From: Salipiger sp. CCB-MM3
GTDB lineage: Bacteria; Pseudomonadota; Alphaproteobacteria; Rhodobacterales; Rhodobacteraceae
Length of the DNA: 64,000 nucleotides
NCBI RefSeq assembly: GCF_001687105.1
Contig: NZ_CP014596.1
Location: forward strand, 1,177,001-1,241,000
Direction: 5' to 3'
A program made the position numbers and the translations under genes. The notes beneath the pieces were generated by a model, which saw only the letters and a list, made by a program, of their open reading frames with translations, made no database searches and had not been told where the DNA came from. Below are positions 17,396-25,651 of this stretch, piece after piece (positions within the stretch are counted from its first letter, which is position 1; each line of letters begins with the position of its first letter).

Positions 17396-18585
17396 AGTCC
17401 GAATTCCTCCCGGATGAGGCGTGAGTGTTCGCCGACCCGCGGCGCCGCCTGCGCCGTTTGCGGTCGGCAGCCGTTGATGGTGAGCGGGGCGCGGGTGGTG
17501 TCGATGCGCACGCCGTCGTCGCGGGTGACGGTCTGCAGCAGGTCGAGCCGCTTGAACGCCTCGGCCTCCATCAGTCCCGACCAGTCGAGCACCTCCGAGC
17601 ACCAGATGTCGGCGGGCTGCAGGATCGCCAGCCACTCGGCGACGGTCTTTTCGGCCACCCGCTCGGCGATAAGGGTCTTGATGGCGTCGCGGGCAGAGAA
17701 AGCGTCGCGCGGCGGGCGCCCGGCCAGTTCCGGCAGCTCCATAAGATCCGCGAGCCGGTCCAGCGGGGTCATCGCCAGCGCCAGATGACCGTCCTTCGCG
17801 GCATAGACGCCGTAAGGCGCGCCCAGATAGGCATGCGCGCCGTTGATCTCCGAGCGCTGCGGCATGCGCCGCCCGTCGTTGAGCCATGTGGTCAGCACTT
17901 CGAACTGCAGATCGACCAGCGCCTCCAGCAGGCTGGTCTCCACATGCCGCCCGATGCCGTCGATGCCGCGCCGCACCAGCGCCGCCAGAATGCCCTGCGA
18001 CAGCGCCACGCCGGCGAACATGTCGCCCACCGCCAGCCCCATGGGCACGGGCCCCTGCGCGGCGTCGCCGGTGAGCCACATCAGCCCTGAACGCGCCTGC
18101 GCCAGCAGGTCCTGTCCGGGGAATTTCACCCAAGGCCCATCGTCGCCATAGCCCGAGATCGAGCCATAGACGAGCCGAGGGTTGAGCGCATGCATCTCCT
18201 CCCAGCCGACCCCGATGCGCGCCGCCACGCCGGGGCGGAAGTTCTGGATCATCACGTCGGCTTTGCTCACCAGTTTGCGCAGCGCGGCAAGGTCGGCGGG
18301 GTCCTTGAGGTCGAGCGCGAGGCTCTCTTTGCCGCGGTTGATAGCGTGAAAGATCGTCGAGTCGCCGCCGATCTCCGTGTCCGACAGATAGAGGTGCCGC
18401 GACAGATCCCCGGCGCCCGCGCGCTCGATCTTGATCACCCGCGCGCCGAGGTCCGCCAGCCGCAGCGAGCAATAGGGCCCAGAAAGAAACTGGCTCAGAT
18501 CGACCACCAGCAGCCCGTCCAGCGGGCGCTCCGGCGCCACCTGCGCGGGGCTCGATGTCTCTGTGGGCGGGGGCGTGGCGGTCAT
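17392..18585 (-). CDS. CaiB/BaiF family CoA-transferase
   Basis: Starting at ATG 18585 (another in-frame ATG lies at 18621), the 397-residue protein shows the family III CoA-transferase pattern: 'PLDGLLVVDLSQFLSGPYCSLRLADLGARVIKIERAGAGDLSR' at the N-terminus and catalytic Asp159 in 'GQDLLAQARSGLMWLTGD'. It moves CoA between acyl-CoA and a free acid. With the MaoC hydratase of the ABC operon it suggests a CoA-dependent breakdown route. The ATATGAATGA site at 18620 is shared with the IclR-ABC promoter. Confidence 0.88.
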   Translation of the reverse strand: MTATPPPTETSSPAQVAPERPLDGLLVVDLSQFLSGPYCSLRLADLGARVIKIERAGAGDLSRHLYLSDTEIGGDSTIFHAINRGKESLALDLKDPADLAALRKLVSKADVMIQNFRPGVAARIGVGWEEMHALNPRLVYGSISGYGDDGPWVKFPGQDLLAQARSGLMWLTGDAAQGPVPMGLAVGDMFAGVALSQGILAALVRRGIDGIGRHVETSLLEALVDLQFEVLTTWLNDGRRMPQRSEINGAHAYLGAPYGVYAAKDGHLALAMTPLDRLADLMELPELAGRPPRDAFSARDAIKTLIAERVAEKTVAEWLAILQPADIWCSEVLDWSGLMEAEAFKRLDLLQTVTRDDGVRIDTTRAPLTINGCRPQTAQAAPRVGEHSRLIREEFGL

Positions 18586-18619
18586 GGCGCTCTCATTCTT
18601 CTGTGAAAGATATCTCCAC

Positions 18620-18629
18620 ATATGAATGA
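18620..18629. promoter_or_regulatory. second ATATGAATGA site, upstream of the CaiB gene
   Basis: The same 10-mer as at 14574 lies 35 bases upstream of the CaiB start, with TCATTCTT at 18593-18600 forming an opposing half-site. Two identical copies flanking the importer, regulator and transferase genes support a shared regulon. Confidence 0.35.
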
Positions 18630-18708
18630 CCGCTGCGAGGTGCTCCCGTCAAGCCCATTGCGCCGCGCGGCGCTTGCCCCGCTCAAGCGGCATGCTATGA
18701 CGGCCCCC

Positions 18709-19428
18709 ATGCGCTACGACACACCGCTCATCCCCGCCCGCCTGCTGCGCCGCTACAAACGCTTTCTGGCCGATTGCGCGCTGCCCGACGGGCGTGAAAT
18801 CACCGCCCATGTGGCCAATCCCGGGAGCATGCTGGGGCTTGCCGATCCGGGCGCGAAGGTCTGGCTGGAGCCGAACGACGATCCCAAGCGCAAGCTCAAA
18901 TTCGCGTGGCGGCTCCTGGAGCATGAGAGCGGCGCCTTCGCCGGTGCCTTCACGGGCGTCGACACGGGCGCGGCCAACCGGGTGCTGCGCGCCGGGCTCG
19001 AGGCGGGGCAGGTGCCGGGGCTCGAGGGCTATGAGACCGTCCGGCCCGAGGTGAAATACGGCGAAAAGAGCCGGATCGATTTCCTGCTCTCAGGCGCTGG
19101 CCGCCCGGATTGCTATGTCGAGGTGAAATCGGTGACTCTGTCACGCCAGCCGGGTCTTGCCGAGTTTCCCGACAGCGTCACGGCGCGCGGCACAAAGCAT
19201 CTGGGCGAGTTGCGCCAGATGGTGGCGCAGGGGCATCGCGCGGTGATGCTTTATCTGGTGCAGCGCACCGATGCGCGCGAGGTGACGCTGGCCGCAGACA
19301 TCGACCCGGCTTACGCGCGCGCCTTCGCTGCGGCGCATACGGCGGGCGTCGAGGTGCTGACCATGGGCTGCGACATCAGCCCCGAGGGGATCCGTCTCGC
19401 CGCACCTCTGCCGTTCCGCGCGCCCTGA
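18709..19428 (+). CDS. sfsA: DNA/RNA nuclease or binding protein SfsA
   Basis: The 239-residue protein starts MRYDTPLIPARLLRRYKRFLADC, the normal SfsA N-terminus. An ATG 12 bases earlier is possible. The SfsA core is intact: 'VTAHVANPGSM'-type motif ('ITAHVANPGSMLGL'), 'RIDFLLSG' and 'CYVEVKSVTL', with Asp and Glu-x-Lys resembling a PD-(D/E)XK nuclease site. SfsA was named for sugar fermentation stimulation in E. coli and binds DNA. Its role here is undefined. In related bacteria it often lies near map, as it does here (map is 1.2 kb away). Confidence 0.93.
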   Translation: MRYDTPLIPARLLRRYKRFLADCALPDGREITAHVANPGSMLGLADPGAKVWLEPNDDPKRKLKFAWRLLEHESGAFAGAFTGVDTGAANRVLRAGLEAGQVPGLEGYETVRPEVKYGEKSRIDFLLSGAGRPDCYVEVKSVTLSRQPGLAEFPDSVTARGTKHLGELRQMVAQGHRAVMLYLVQRTDAREVTLAADIDPAYARAFAAAHTAGVEVLTMGCDISPEGIRLAAPLPFRAP

Positions 19429-19454
19429 GCAGGACAATGGGCTTCGTCTAGATC

Positions 19455-19505
19455 AAAATATCCCGGGGGAGGCCGCGCGCAGGCGCGGACGGGGGCAGCG
19501 CCCCC
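19455..19505. repeat. REP-like intergenic element
   Basis: AAAATATCCCGGGGGAG is followed by GC-rich inverted segments and ends in GGGGGC-AGC-GCCCCC (19491-19505). It sits between the convergent sfsA and mscS genes. I recall very similar AAATATCCCGGGGG...GCAGCGCCCCC elements at many gene ends in Rhodobacteraceae, so it is probably a family-wide dispersed repeat that also ends transcripts. Confidence 0.6.
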
Positions 19506-19521
19506 ATCCACTGGTTCGGGC

Positions 19522-20442
19522 TCAGACGAGCTGTGACTTGGGCATTTCACCGCCCTGATTTTCGCGCTTCTCGCCTGCGTCCTCGCTCTCATCCTTGGAG
19601 ATATGCAGCGTGCGGGTCGGGAAGGGGATGTCGACGCCATTGGCATCCAGCGCCTCTTTGACCTTGCGCTTCATATCGGCCTGATACTGGAAGTAATCGC
19701 CGCTCGCGACCCAGACGCGCACCAGAAAATCGACCGAGCTGTCGTTGAGGTTGTTGACCTGAATGAAGGGCGCGGGCTCGTTCATCGAGCGGGCGTCGCC
19801 CATGATCGTGTCGCGGATCACCTGCTCGGCCTGCGCGAGATTGGCACCATAGCCGACGCCAAAGGTCCACTCGGCGCGGCGGGTGTCGTAGACCGAGTAG
19901 TTCTCGATCACATTCCCCCAGACCTCGGAGTTCGGGATGATGATCTGCGAGTTGCCGATGCTGGCCAGTTCGGTGGTGTTGAGCGTGATGTCCTTCACCG
20001 TGCCCGACTGCCCGGCAACCGAAATGAAATCCCCCAGCTTGATCGGGCGGAAGATGATGATCATCACCCCGGCGGCGACATTCGACAGCGTGCCCTGCAG
20101 CGCAAGCCCGATGGCAAGGCCCGCAGCACCCAGCGCGGCGATGATCGAGGTGGTCTGCACGCCGAAGGTGTTGAGCACGATCAGCACCGTGAAGATCAGC
20201 ACCGTATAGCGCGCGATATTGCCAAGGAAGTTGAACAGCGTGTCGTCGAGTTTTGGGCTGCGCGCCGCCATGGCGGTGATCCGGCCCTTGACCCAGCGGC
20301 CAATAAAGAGGCCGATCAGCAGCAGCACGATCGCCGCCACCACATTGCCCAGCATCTGCGCCAGATAATCCAAGGTGAACACGTCCGACAGCGACGTGCC
20401 GTTGTAGATCTCGGTGTTGAGTACTTCGTTGATGCTGTCCAT
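19522..20442 (-). CDS. MscS family mechanosensitive ion channel
   Basis: The 306-residue inner-membrane protein has three N-terminal helices. The third contains the pore-lining Ala/Gly pattern ('TTSIIAALGAAGLAIGLALQGTLSNVAAGVMIIIFRPIKLGDFI'). The beta domain follows ('GTVKDITLNTTELASIGNSQIIIPNSEVWGNVIENYS') and then the alpha/beta C-domain. This is the size of the minimal MscS that releases solutes on osmotic downshock. A GAGGG ribosome-binding site precedes ATG 20442. The charged tail (KDESEDAGEKRENQGGEM) is variable in the family. It is divergent from map. Confidence 0.92.
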   Translation of the reverse strand: MDSINEVLNTEIYNGTSLSDVFTLDYLAQMLGNVVAAIVLLLIGLFIGRWVKGRITAMAARSPKLDDTLFNFLGNIARYTVLIFTVLIVLNTFGVQTTSIIAALGAAGLAIGLALQGTLSNVAAGVMIIIFRPIKLGDFISVAGQSGTVKDITLNTTELASIGNSQIIIPNSEVWGNVIENYSVYDTRRAEWTFGVGYGANLAQAEQVIRDTIMGDARSMNEPAPFIQVNNLNDSSVDFLVRVWVASGDYFQYQADMKRKVKEALDANGVDIPFPTRTLHISKDESEDAGEKRENQGGEMPKSQLV

Positions 20443-20616
20443 CGTCCCTCGTTATCCCTTTTCTCGCGTCTGTGCGCGTCTTATCATCACGTTATGCCGT
20501 GCCAGTGGGCGCAGCGGCGGGGCGCCGTGCATAACGCGCCCGCGCGGCATTGCGTTCCCCTGCCATCCTCTGGCAATGCAGCACAACACGCATTAAGTAT
20601 TGAAGGGAAGAGACCC

Positions 20617-21444
20617 ATGGAGCGCCCCGTCTTGCGAAATGACACGAGCGGCCGTCTCACCCGCGACGGCATCCGCATTCACGAAACCGGCGATTTTGCT
20701 GGCATGCATAAGGCCGGCGAGCTTGCCGCGCGCATTCTCGACGACCTCGCGCCGCTGGTCTATCCGGGCCAGACGACCGGGGCGATCGACGATTTCATCC
20801 GCACTGCGGTGGAAGAGGCGGGCGCGACCTCGGCGACGATTGGCTACAAGGGCTATCAGCACGCCAGCTGCATCTCGATCAACCACGTGGTCTGCCACGG
20901 CATTCCGGGCGAGAAGAAGCTGAAGGACGGCGATATTCTCAACGTCGACGTGACGGTCATTGTCGATGGCTGGTACGGCGACACCAGCCGGATGTATGTG
21001 GCCGGAAAGCTCTCGCGCAAGGCCGAGCGGCTGATTCAGGTGACCCACGACTCGCTGATGCTGGGCATCGAAGCGGTGAAGCCGGGCAACACGTTCGGCG
21101 ACATCGGCCACGCCATCCAGAGCTACGTCGAGGCGCAGCGCATGTCGGTGGTGCGCGATTTCTGCGGCCATGGTCTGGGCCGGGTGTTCCACGCCGCGCC
21201 CAACGTGCTGCACTATGGCCGCGCGGGCTCGGGTCCGGTGCTCGAAGAAGGCATGTTCTTCACCATCGAGCCGATGGTGAACCTCGGCCGCCCCGAGACC
21301 AAAGTGCTGGCCGACGATTGGACAGCGGTGACCCGCGATAAATCGCTCTCGGCGCAGTTCGAGCATTCGGTCGGCGTGACCGCCGATGGAGTCGATATCT
21401 TCACCCTCTCGCCGGGCGGCAAGTTCCACCCGACCTGGGGCTGA
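20617..21444 (+). CDS. map: type I methionyl aminopeptidase
   Basis: ATG 20617 is preceded by GAAGGGA. The 275-residue enzyme has the pita-bread fold ligands in 'NVDVTVIVDGWYGDTSRMY' (two Asp), 'DFCGHGLGRVFH' (His), 'FTIEPMV' (Glu) and 'AQFEHSVGVT' (Glu), plus the substrate His in 'INHVVCHGIPG'. It removes the initiator Met from nascent proteins in the cytoplasm. The N-terminal extension of about 20 residues before 'GRLTRDGIRIHE' is usual in alphaproteobacteria. The upstream gap with mscS holds an 8-bp inverted repeat (CGTTATGC 20490-20497, GCATAACG 20529-20536). Confidence 0.95.
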   Translation: MERPVLRNDTSGRLTRDGIRIHETGDFAGMHKAGELAARILDDLAPLVYPGQTTGAIDDFIRTAVEEAGATSATIGYKGYQHASCISINHVVCHGIPGEKKLKDGDILNVDVTVIVDGWYGDTSRMYVAGKLSRKAERLIQVTHDSLMLGIEAVKPGNTFGDIGHAIQSYVEAQRMSVVRDFCGHGLGRVFHAAPNVLHYGRAGSGPVLEEGMFFTIEPMVNLGRPETKVLADDWTAVTRDKSLSAQFEHSVGVTADGVDIFTLSPGGKFHPTWG

Positions 21445-21466
21445 TAGAACGCGCCTTTTCTCAACT

Positions 21467-21628
21467 CGCCCGGAATCAAGGCGAAGCCGCCGGGCGAGCG
21501 CTGGCCCGTCCCGGCGGGCTGGCGCTTGTCATTCTTGCGCTGCGGATTGAAGGCATTCGGACTTGGCCGGGATAAAGCGCAGATCTCGAAAGTTGCAGCG
21601 CCATCCCACGGGCCAGCGCTCGCCCGGC
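21467..21628. repeat. dispersed repeat, copy A (perfect inverted arms)
   Basis: The element lies between the convergent map and aldehyde dehydrogenase genes. Its arms CCGGGCGAGCGCTGGCCCGT (21490-21509) and the exact reverse complement (21608-21627) are perfect over 20 bp. The interior holds CGTCCCGGCGGGCTGGCGCT and GGATAAAGC, both also present in copies at 48650-48850 and 60721-60890. No ORF spans it. It could be a MITE-like remnant, a BIME-type element or a structured RNA. It may also end transcription from both sides. Confidence 0.75.
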
Positions 21629-21635
21629 TCTCGTC

Positions 21636-23114
21636 TCACCGCATCACGAAGGGGTTCGCCATGGGCTCTGCCGAGGTGTTGATCCATGTGGTGCGGGTGC
21701 GCGTGTAGTCCTTGATGGCCTCCATCCCCGCCTCGCGCCCGTAGCCGGAATCGCCAAACCCGCCGAAGGGCGCGATGGGCGAGATCGCCCGGTAGGTGTT
21801 CACCCAGCAGATGCCAGCCCGCAACCGGCCCGAGACCCGATGGGCGCGTGCGAGGTTCTGCGTGAACACCCCCGAGCCCAGCCCGTAGAGGCTGTCGTTG
21901 GCCAGCGCGATGGCCTCTTCCTCGATGTCGAAAGGCAGCAGCGACATGACCGGGCCGAACATCTCGGTGGTCAGCGTCGCGGTCTCGGGCGAGGCGCATT
22001 CCACCAGCGTCGGCGCCATGTAGTTGCCCGCGCGCTCCAGTGCCGCGCCGCCGAAGCGGAGGATGGCGCCCTGCGCCTGTGCCTCGCTCAGCGTCTTCGC
22101 GATCAGATCCACCTGCGCCCGGGTGCAGAGCGGCCCCATGTGGCTGCTCGTGTCCAGAGGATCGCCGACGATGATGCCCTGCGCCTTCTCGGTGATCTTG
22201 GTCACCAGCGCCTCAAAGATGCTCCGCTGCACCAGACCGCGCGAGCCCGCCACGCAGCTTTGCCCCGAGGCCCCGAAATTGCCCGCGATCAGCGCATTGG
22301 CCGCGCCATCGAGGTCGGCATCCTCGAAGACGAGGATCGGGGACTTGCCGCCCAGTTCCAGCGTGGTGACCGCGAAATTCTCGGCCGAGTTGCGGATCAC
22401 ATGGCGCGCGGTGTCCGGTCCGCCGGTGAAGGCGATGCGGTCCACGTCGGGATGGCTGGTGAGCGGGATGGCGCAGCCCTTGGCATCGCCGGTGATCACC
22501 GAGACCACGCCCGGCGGGAAGCCCGCCTCGTGGATCAGCCGGGCAAACTCCAGCATCGGCACGGGCGCAACTTCTGACGCCTTCAGCACCACCGTGCAGC
22601 CTGCCGCCAGCGCCGGACCGAGCTTTGTGGCGGTGAGGAACATCTGCGCGTTCCACGGCACCACGGCGGCAACCACGCCGATCGGCAGGGGCCGCGTGAA
22701 GACATGCATGTCGGGCTTGTCGATGGGCAGCACCGCGCCCTCGATCTTATCGGCGAGCCCCGCGTAATAGCGGTAATAGTCGGCAACATAGGCGGTCTGG
22801 CTGGCGGTCTCGGCCAGCAGCTTGCCGCTGTCGGTGGTCTCCAGCCGCCCGAGCACCTGCGCATTGGCCTCGACCAGATCGGCGAGCCGGTAGAGCAGTT
22901 TGCCGCGCGCGGTCTGGCTGAGGTCGCGCCATTCGGGCGCATCAAGCGCCCGCCGCGCGGCGCAGACGGCGCGGTCCACATCGCGCGGCGCGGCGCAGGC
23001 AAAGCTGGCCCAGTCTTCGCCGCTGGCAGGGTTCTGTGAGCGCATCACCTGCGCGGCGGAGCCCTCGCAGAAGGCGCCGTCGATGTAGAGCGGATAGTGG
23101 GGAAGGTCGGTCAT
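21636..23114 (-). CDS. NAD(P)-dependent aldehyde dehydrogenase
   Basis: The 492-residue enzyme has all ALDH landmarks: 'VVPWNAQMFLTATKLGPALAAG' near the cofactor site, 'FTGGPDTARHV' in place of the common FTGS, 'LELGGKSPILVFEDADL' with the general base Glu, and the nucleophile Cys in 'GASGQSCVAGSRG'. It is the last gene of the reverse-strand group with the LLM monooxygenase, hydrolase and AA_synth protein (9-base gap to the LLM gene). It should oxidise an aldehyde made by that pathway. The native substrate is unknown. Confidence 0.9.
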   Translation of the reverse strand: MTDLPHYPLYIDGAFCEGSAAQVMRSQNPASGEDWASFACAAPRDVDRAVCAARRALDAPEWRDLSQTARGKLLYRLADLVEANAQVLGRLETTDSGKLLAETASQTAYVADYYRYYAGLADKIEGAVLPIDKPDMHVFTRPLPIGVVAAVVPWNAQMFLTATKLGPALAAGCTVVLKASEVAPVPMLEFARLIHEAGFPPGVVSVITGDAKGCAIPLTSHPDVDRIAFTGGPDTARHVIRNSAENFAVTTLELGGKSPILVFEDADLDGAANALIAGNFGASGQSCVAGSRGLVQRSIFEALVTKITEKAQGIIVGDPLDTSSHMGPLCTRAQVDLIAKTLSEAQAQGAILRFGGAALERAGNYMAPTLVECASPETATLTTEMFGPVMSLLPFDIEEEAIALANDSLYGLGSGVFTQNLARAHRVSGRLRAGICWVNTYRAISPIAPFGGFGDSGYGREAGMEAIKDYTRTRTTWINTSAEPMANPFVMR

Positions 23115-23123
23115 GGGAGGTCC

Positions 23124-24158
23124 TCAGGCAAAGGCGGGCAGAACGTCGTCGAGAAAACGGGCGAGGGAGTCGCGCTTGCGCTGATGGGTCATGCCGGTGT
23201 CGATCCAGAAGGAGAACTCGTCATAGCCCATGTCCTCGTAGCGCCGCAGGCGGTCGATCACCTCCTGCTTGGTGCCGATGGTCAGGTCGCGCAGCAGGTT
23301 CTCGGGCGCCATCATGTTGTTGCCCGCGATCTCTTCGTCGCTGAGCGCCTCGATCAGACCATTGCGGACGGGACGCTTGTTCTGGAACCACGCGCCGAAA
23401 TAGCAGTAATAGCGCGAGATTTCCTTTGCCGCCTGCGCCACATCCGCGTCGTCGCGGCCCACATAAGTGTGGTGCAGCAGCATGATCTTCGGGGTCTTGC
23501 CGGGGCTCCGCGCGCGGGCATCGTCAAAGCGCTGCTTGAGCGTGGTGATCGCCTCCATGCCCTGCCACAGCGGCGTGACCTGAATGTTGAAGCCGTTCTC
23601 GACGCCGAAGCTGTGGCTGGCTTCCTCGCGCGCGGCGATCCAGATCGGCGGGCCGCCCGCCTGCGCGGCTTTGGGCACGGCGGTGGTGCTGGGAAAGCTG
23701 TAATATGCCCCCTCATGCGCGCAGTCGCCGGACCAGAGCGGGCGCAACAGCGGCGCGCTCTCGCGCATCCGCGCGCCTGCCTGTGCCGCGTCGAGCCCGG
23801 GCATCATCCGCTCATACTCATAGCTATAGGCGCCGCGGGCGATGCCAAGCTCCAGTCGCCCGCCGGTGATCATGTCGGTGGCCGCCGCCTCTCCGGCGAG
23901 CCGGATCGGATGCCAGAAAGGGGCGATCACCGTGCCGGTGCCGAGGCGCACGTTTTTGGTGTGATGCGCCAGATCGACGATCGACAGAAACGGGTTGGGG
24001 GCAATCGTGAATTCCATGCCGTGATGCTCGCCGGTCCAGATCGCCCGCATCCCGCCCTCGTCGGCCATCTTGCACAGCGAAATGAACTCCTCGTGCAGCA
24101 CCTCATGCGGCTGGTCCGGGGTCAGGCGTTCCATATGGGCAAAGAGGGAAAACTCCAT
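23124..24158 (-). CDS. LLM class flavin-dependent oxidoreductase
   Basis: The 344 residues form a luciferase-like TIM barrel: 'EFSLFAHMERL', 'AIWTGEHHGMEFTIAPNPFL', 'VRLGTGTVIAPFWHPIRLAGEAAATDMITGGRLELGIARGAY'. Two-component LLM monooxygenases use reduced FMN to insert oxygen, and members are known to open N-heterocycles such as the RutA substrate uracil. No flavin reductase gene lies in this cluster, so one must be supplied elsewhere. It is flanked by an aldehyde dehydrogenase and an alpha/beta hydrolase, an arrangement that suggests cleavage of a nitrogen- or carbonyl-containing substrate. Confidence 0.88.
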   Translation of the reverse strand: MEFSLFAHMERLTPDQPHEVLHEEFISLCKMADEGGMRAIWTGEHHGMEFTIAPNPFLSIVDLAHHTKNVRLGTGTVIAPFWHPIRLAGEAAATDMITGGRLELGIARGAYSYEYERMMPGLDAAQAGARMRESAPLLRPLWSGDCAHEGAYYSFPSTTAVPKAAQAGGPPIWIAAREEASHSFGVENGFNIQVTPLWQGMEAITTLKQRFDDARARSPGKTPKIMLLHHTYVGRDDADVAQAAKEISRYYCYFGAWFQNKRPVRNGLIEALSDEEIAGNNMMAPENLLRDLTIGTKQEVIDRLRRYEDMGYDEFSFWIDTGMTHQRKRDSLARFLDDVLPAFA

Positions 24159-24224
24159 TGCTCGGCTCCTCGCGTTCGGGGTTTGGGAGATGGCCCGCGC
24201 CGAATTGGCGCGGGCGGCATTGGC

Positions 24225-25004
24225 TCAGCCCTGCGCCGGGATCAGGCGCAGCAGCTCGGCGGTGACCGCATCGGCATGGGTCATCGGCATCATGTGGGCG
24301 GCGTCCGGCAGGACCACGGCGCGGCCCTGCGGCACCAGCGCCGCCATCATCTGCGACATCGCCGGGGTCGAGTTGGGCTCGCGCCCGCCGGTCATGAAGA
24401 GCGCCGGGCAGGTGAGGCCGCGCAGCGTGTCATCGCGTGGTCCGTCCTCGGCGGCGAACACCCGGTAGGCGGCGCGATAGCCTTTGGGGTCGGCACTGGT
24501 CAGCCAGTCGCGGCAGGCGGCGCGGGCGGGGGTCTCGGCATCTTCGAACCAGCGGCTGAGCGTCGGCTCGGGGTCGGCGATGCTGAGCCCATCCAGCTGC
24601 GCGGCACGCGCCGCGACGGCCTGTTTCGCCTGATCCGAGCGCCGGTAAATGGCGTTGAGGCAGGCGAGGGCGCTGACCCTCTCCGGCGCCTGCCGGGCGA
24701 TCTCGGCGGCGATCATTGCCCCCATCGAATGCCCGGCAATCAGCGTAGGCCCGTCCAGCGGTTCCGCGATCCGCGTAGCGTAGTCCACCAGCGCGCTTTC
24801 TCCGGCCAGAGTGCTTTCGCCATGGCCCGGCATGTCCACCGCCGTGACGCGGCAGTGCTGCGCAAGCGCCTCCAGCTGCGCGCTCCATGCCTCGGCCCGC
24901 AGGCCGACGCCGTGGATCAGCAGCACGCGCGGGCCCGAAGACCCCGCCTCGATCCCCGCCAGACCGCCGCCGAGGTCAGACCGCCGCCGGGTTGTCCAGA
25001 TCAT
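24225..25004 (-). CDS. alpha/beta hydrolase
   Basis: The 259-residue protein has an oxyanion-hole motif 'LLIHGVGL', nucleophile elbow 'AGHSMGA' and a C-terminal His in 'LPDAAHMMPM'. The usual acid position reads 'FMTGGREPNSTP', so a Glu may take the place of the typical Asp. Such enzymes cleave esters, amides or C-C bonds. Its first 29 bases overlap the end of the AA_synth gene, so the two are translationally coupled. The 66-base gap to the LLM gene carries no terminator. Confidence 0.83.
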   Translation of the reverse strand: MIWTTRRRSDLGGGLAGIEAGSSGPRVLLIHGVGLRAEAWSAQLEALAQHCRVTAVDMPGHGESTLAGESALVDYATRIAEPLDGPTLIAGHSMGAMIAAEIARQAPERVSALACLNAIYRRSDQAKQAVAARAAQLDGLSIADPEPTLSRWFEDAETPARAACRDWLTSADPKGYRAAYRVFAAEDGPRDDTLRGLTCPALFMTGGREPNSTPAMSQMMAALVPQGRAVVLPDAAHMMPMTHADAVTAELLRLIPAQG

Positions 25005-25575
25005 GGCCGAGGTCCTTCAGATCCTGATAGCGATCGCCGATGCGGTGATGCGGACGCCCGCCGGTGGCCGCGCCGAGCACCACGACGATCTCGTCGTCGC
25101 GCGGCGCGTCGGGGATGGCGAACTGGATAGTCAGATAATGCGAGCGCCGCCCGGCATCGTTCTTGTCCATCAGCGGCACCATGATCGGCGCATTGGCCCC
25201 GCCGCGGGTGTTGGTGAAGGCGAGGTAGCTCTTGGCCTCCACCGCCTGCCGGTAGTGATTGCCAAAGCGCAGCGTGTGAATGAGGCCCGAGGCGTGCTCG
25301 ATCTCGCCATTCAACCCGACGACCGCCGCCTTGCCATAGGCCTCGATCACCGCGCCGCCGCCTGCAAGGTCGATCATCCGCTGGGTCATCATCTCGCCCA
25401 GCACCGGGCCGTAGGCGTGGATCTCGGGCTTGAGGTCTTCGACGTAGCGCCCGGCCCAAGGATTGCGTACCACGGCAGCCACGGCGAACATGCGCCACGG
25501 CGTGTCGGCGGGGCGAAACCCTTCGATCAGCACCTCTTCGTCATAAGTCACGATTTTCCGAATTTCCGGCTGCAT
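24976..25575 (-). CDS. AA_synth (DUF1185) family protein
   Basis: The 199-residue protein resembles the 'amino acid synthesis' family PF06684 (DUF1185), judged from the start 'EIRKIVTYDEEVLIEGFRP', the core 'RNPWAGRYVEDLKPEI' and the end 'ATGGRPHHRIGDRYQDLKDLG'. The family has known structures but no established reaction despite its name. It is the first gene of the reverse operon, divergent from a LysR regulator. Repeated pairing of such proteins with LLM oxygenases and hydrolases would point to catabolism and not biosynthesis. That is inference. Confidence 0.75.
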   Translation of the reverse strand: MQPEIRKIVTYDEEVLIEGFRPADTPWRMFAVAAVVRNPWAGRYVEDLKPEIHAYGPVLGEMMTQRMIDLAGGGAVIEAYGKAAVVGLNGEIEHASGLIHTLRFGNHYRQAVEAKSYLAFTNTRGGANAPIMVPLMDKNDAGRRSHYLTIQFAIPDAPRDDEIVVVLGAATGGRPHHRIGDRYQDLKDLGHDLDNPAAV

Positions 25576-25651
25576 TCACTCACTCCTGTTCGCTCATACA
25601 GTGATGCGTGGCCAAGGTGCCGTTTGACAAACGCGGAAATTCGGGGCTTAT

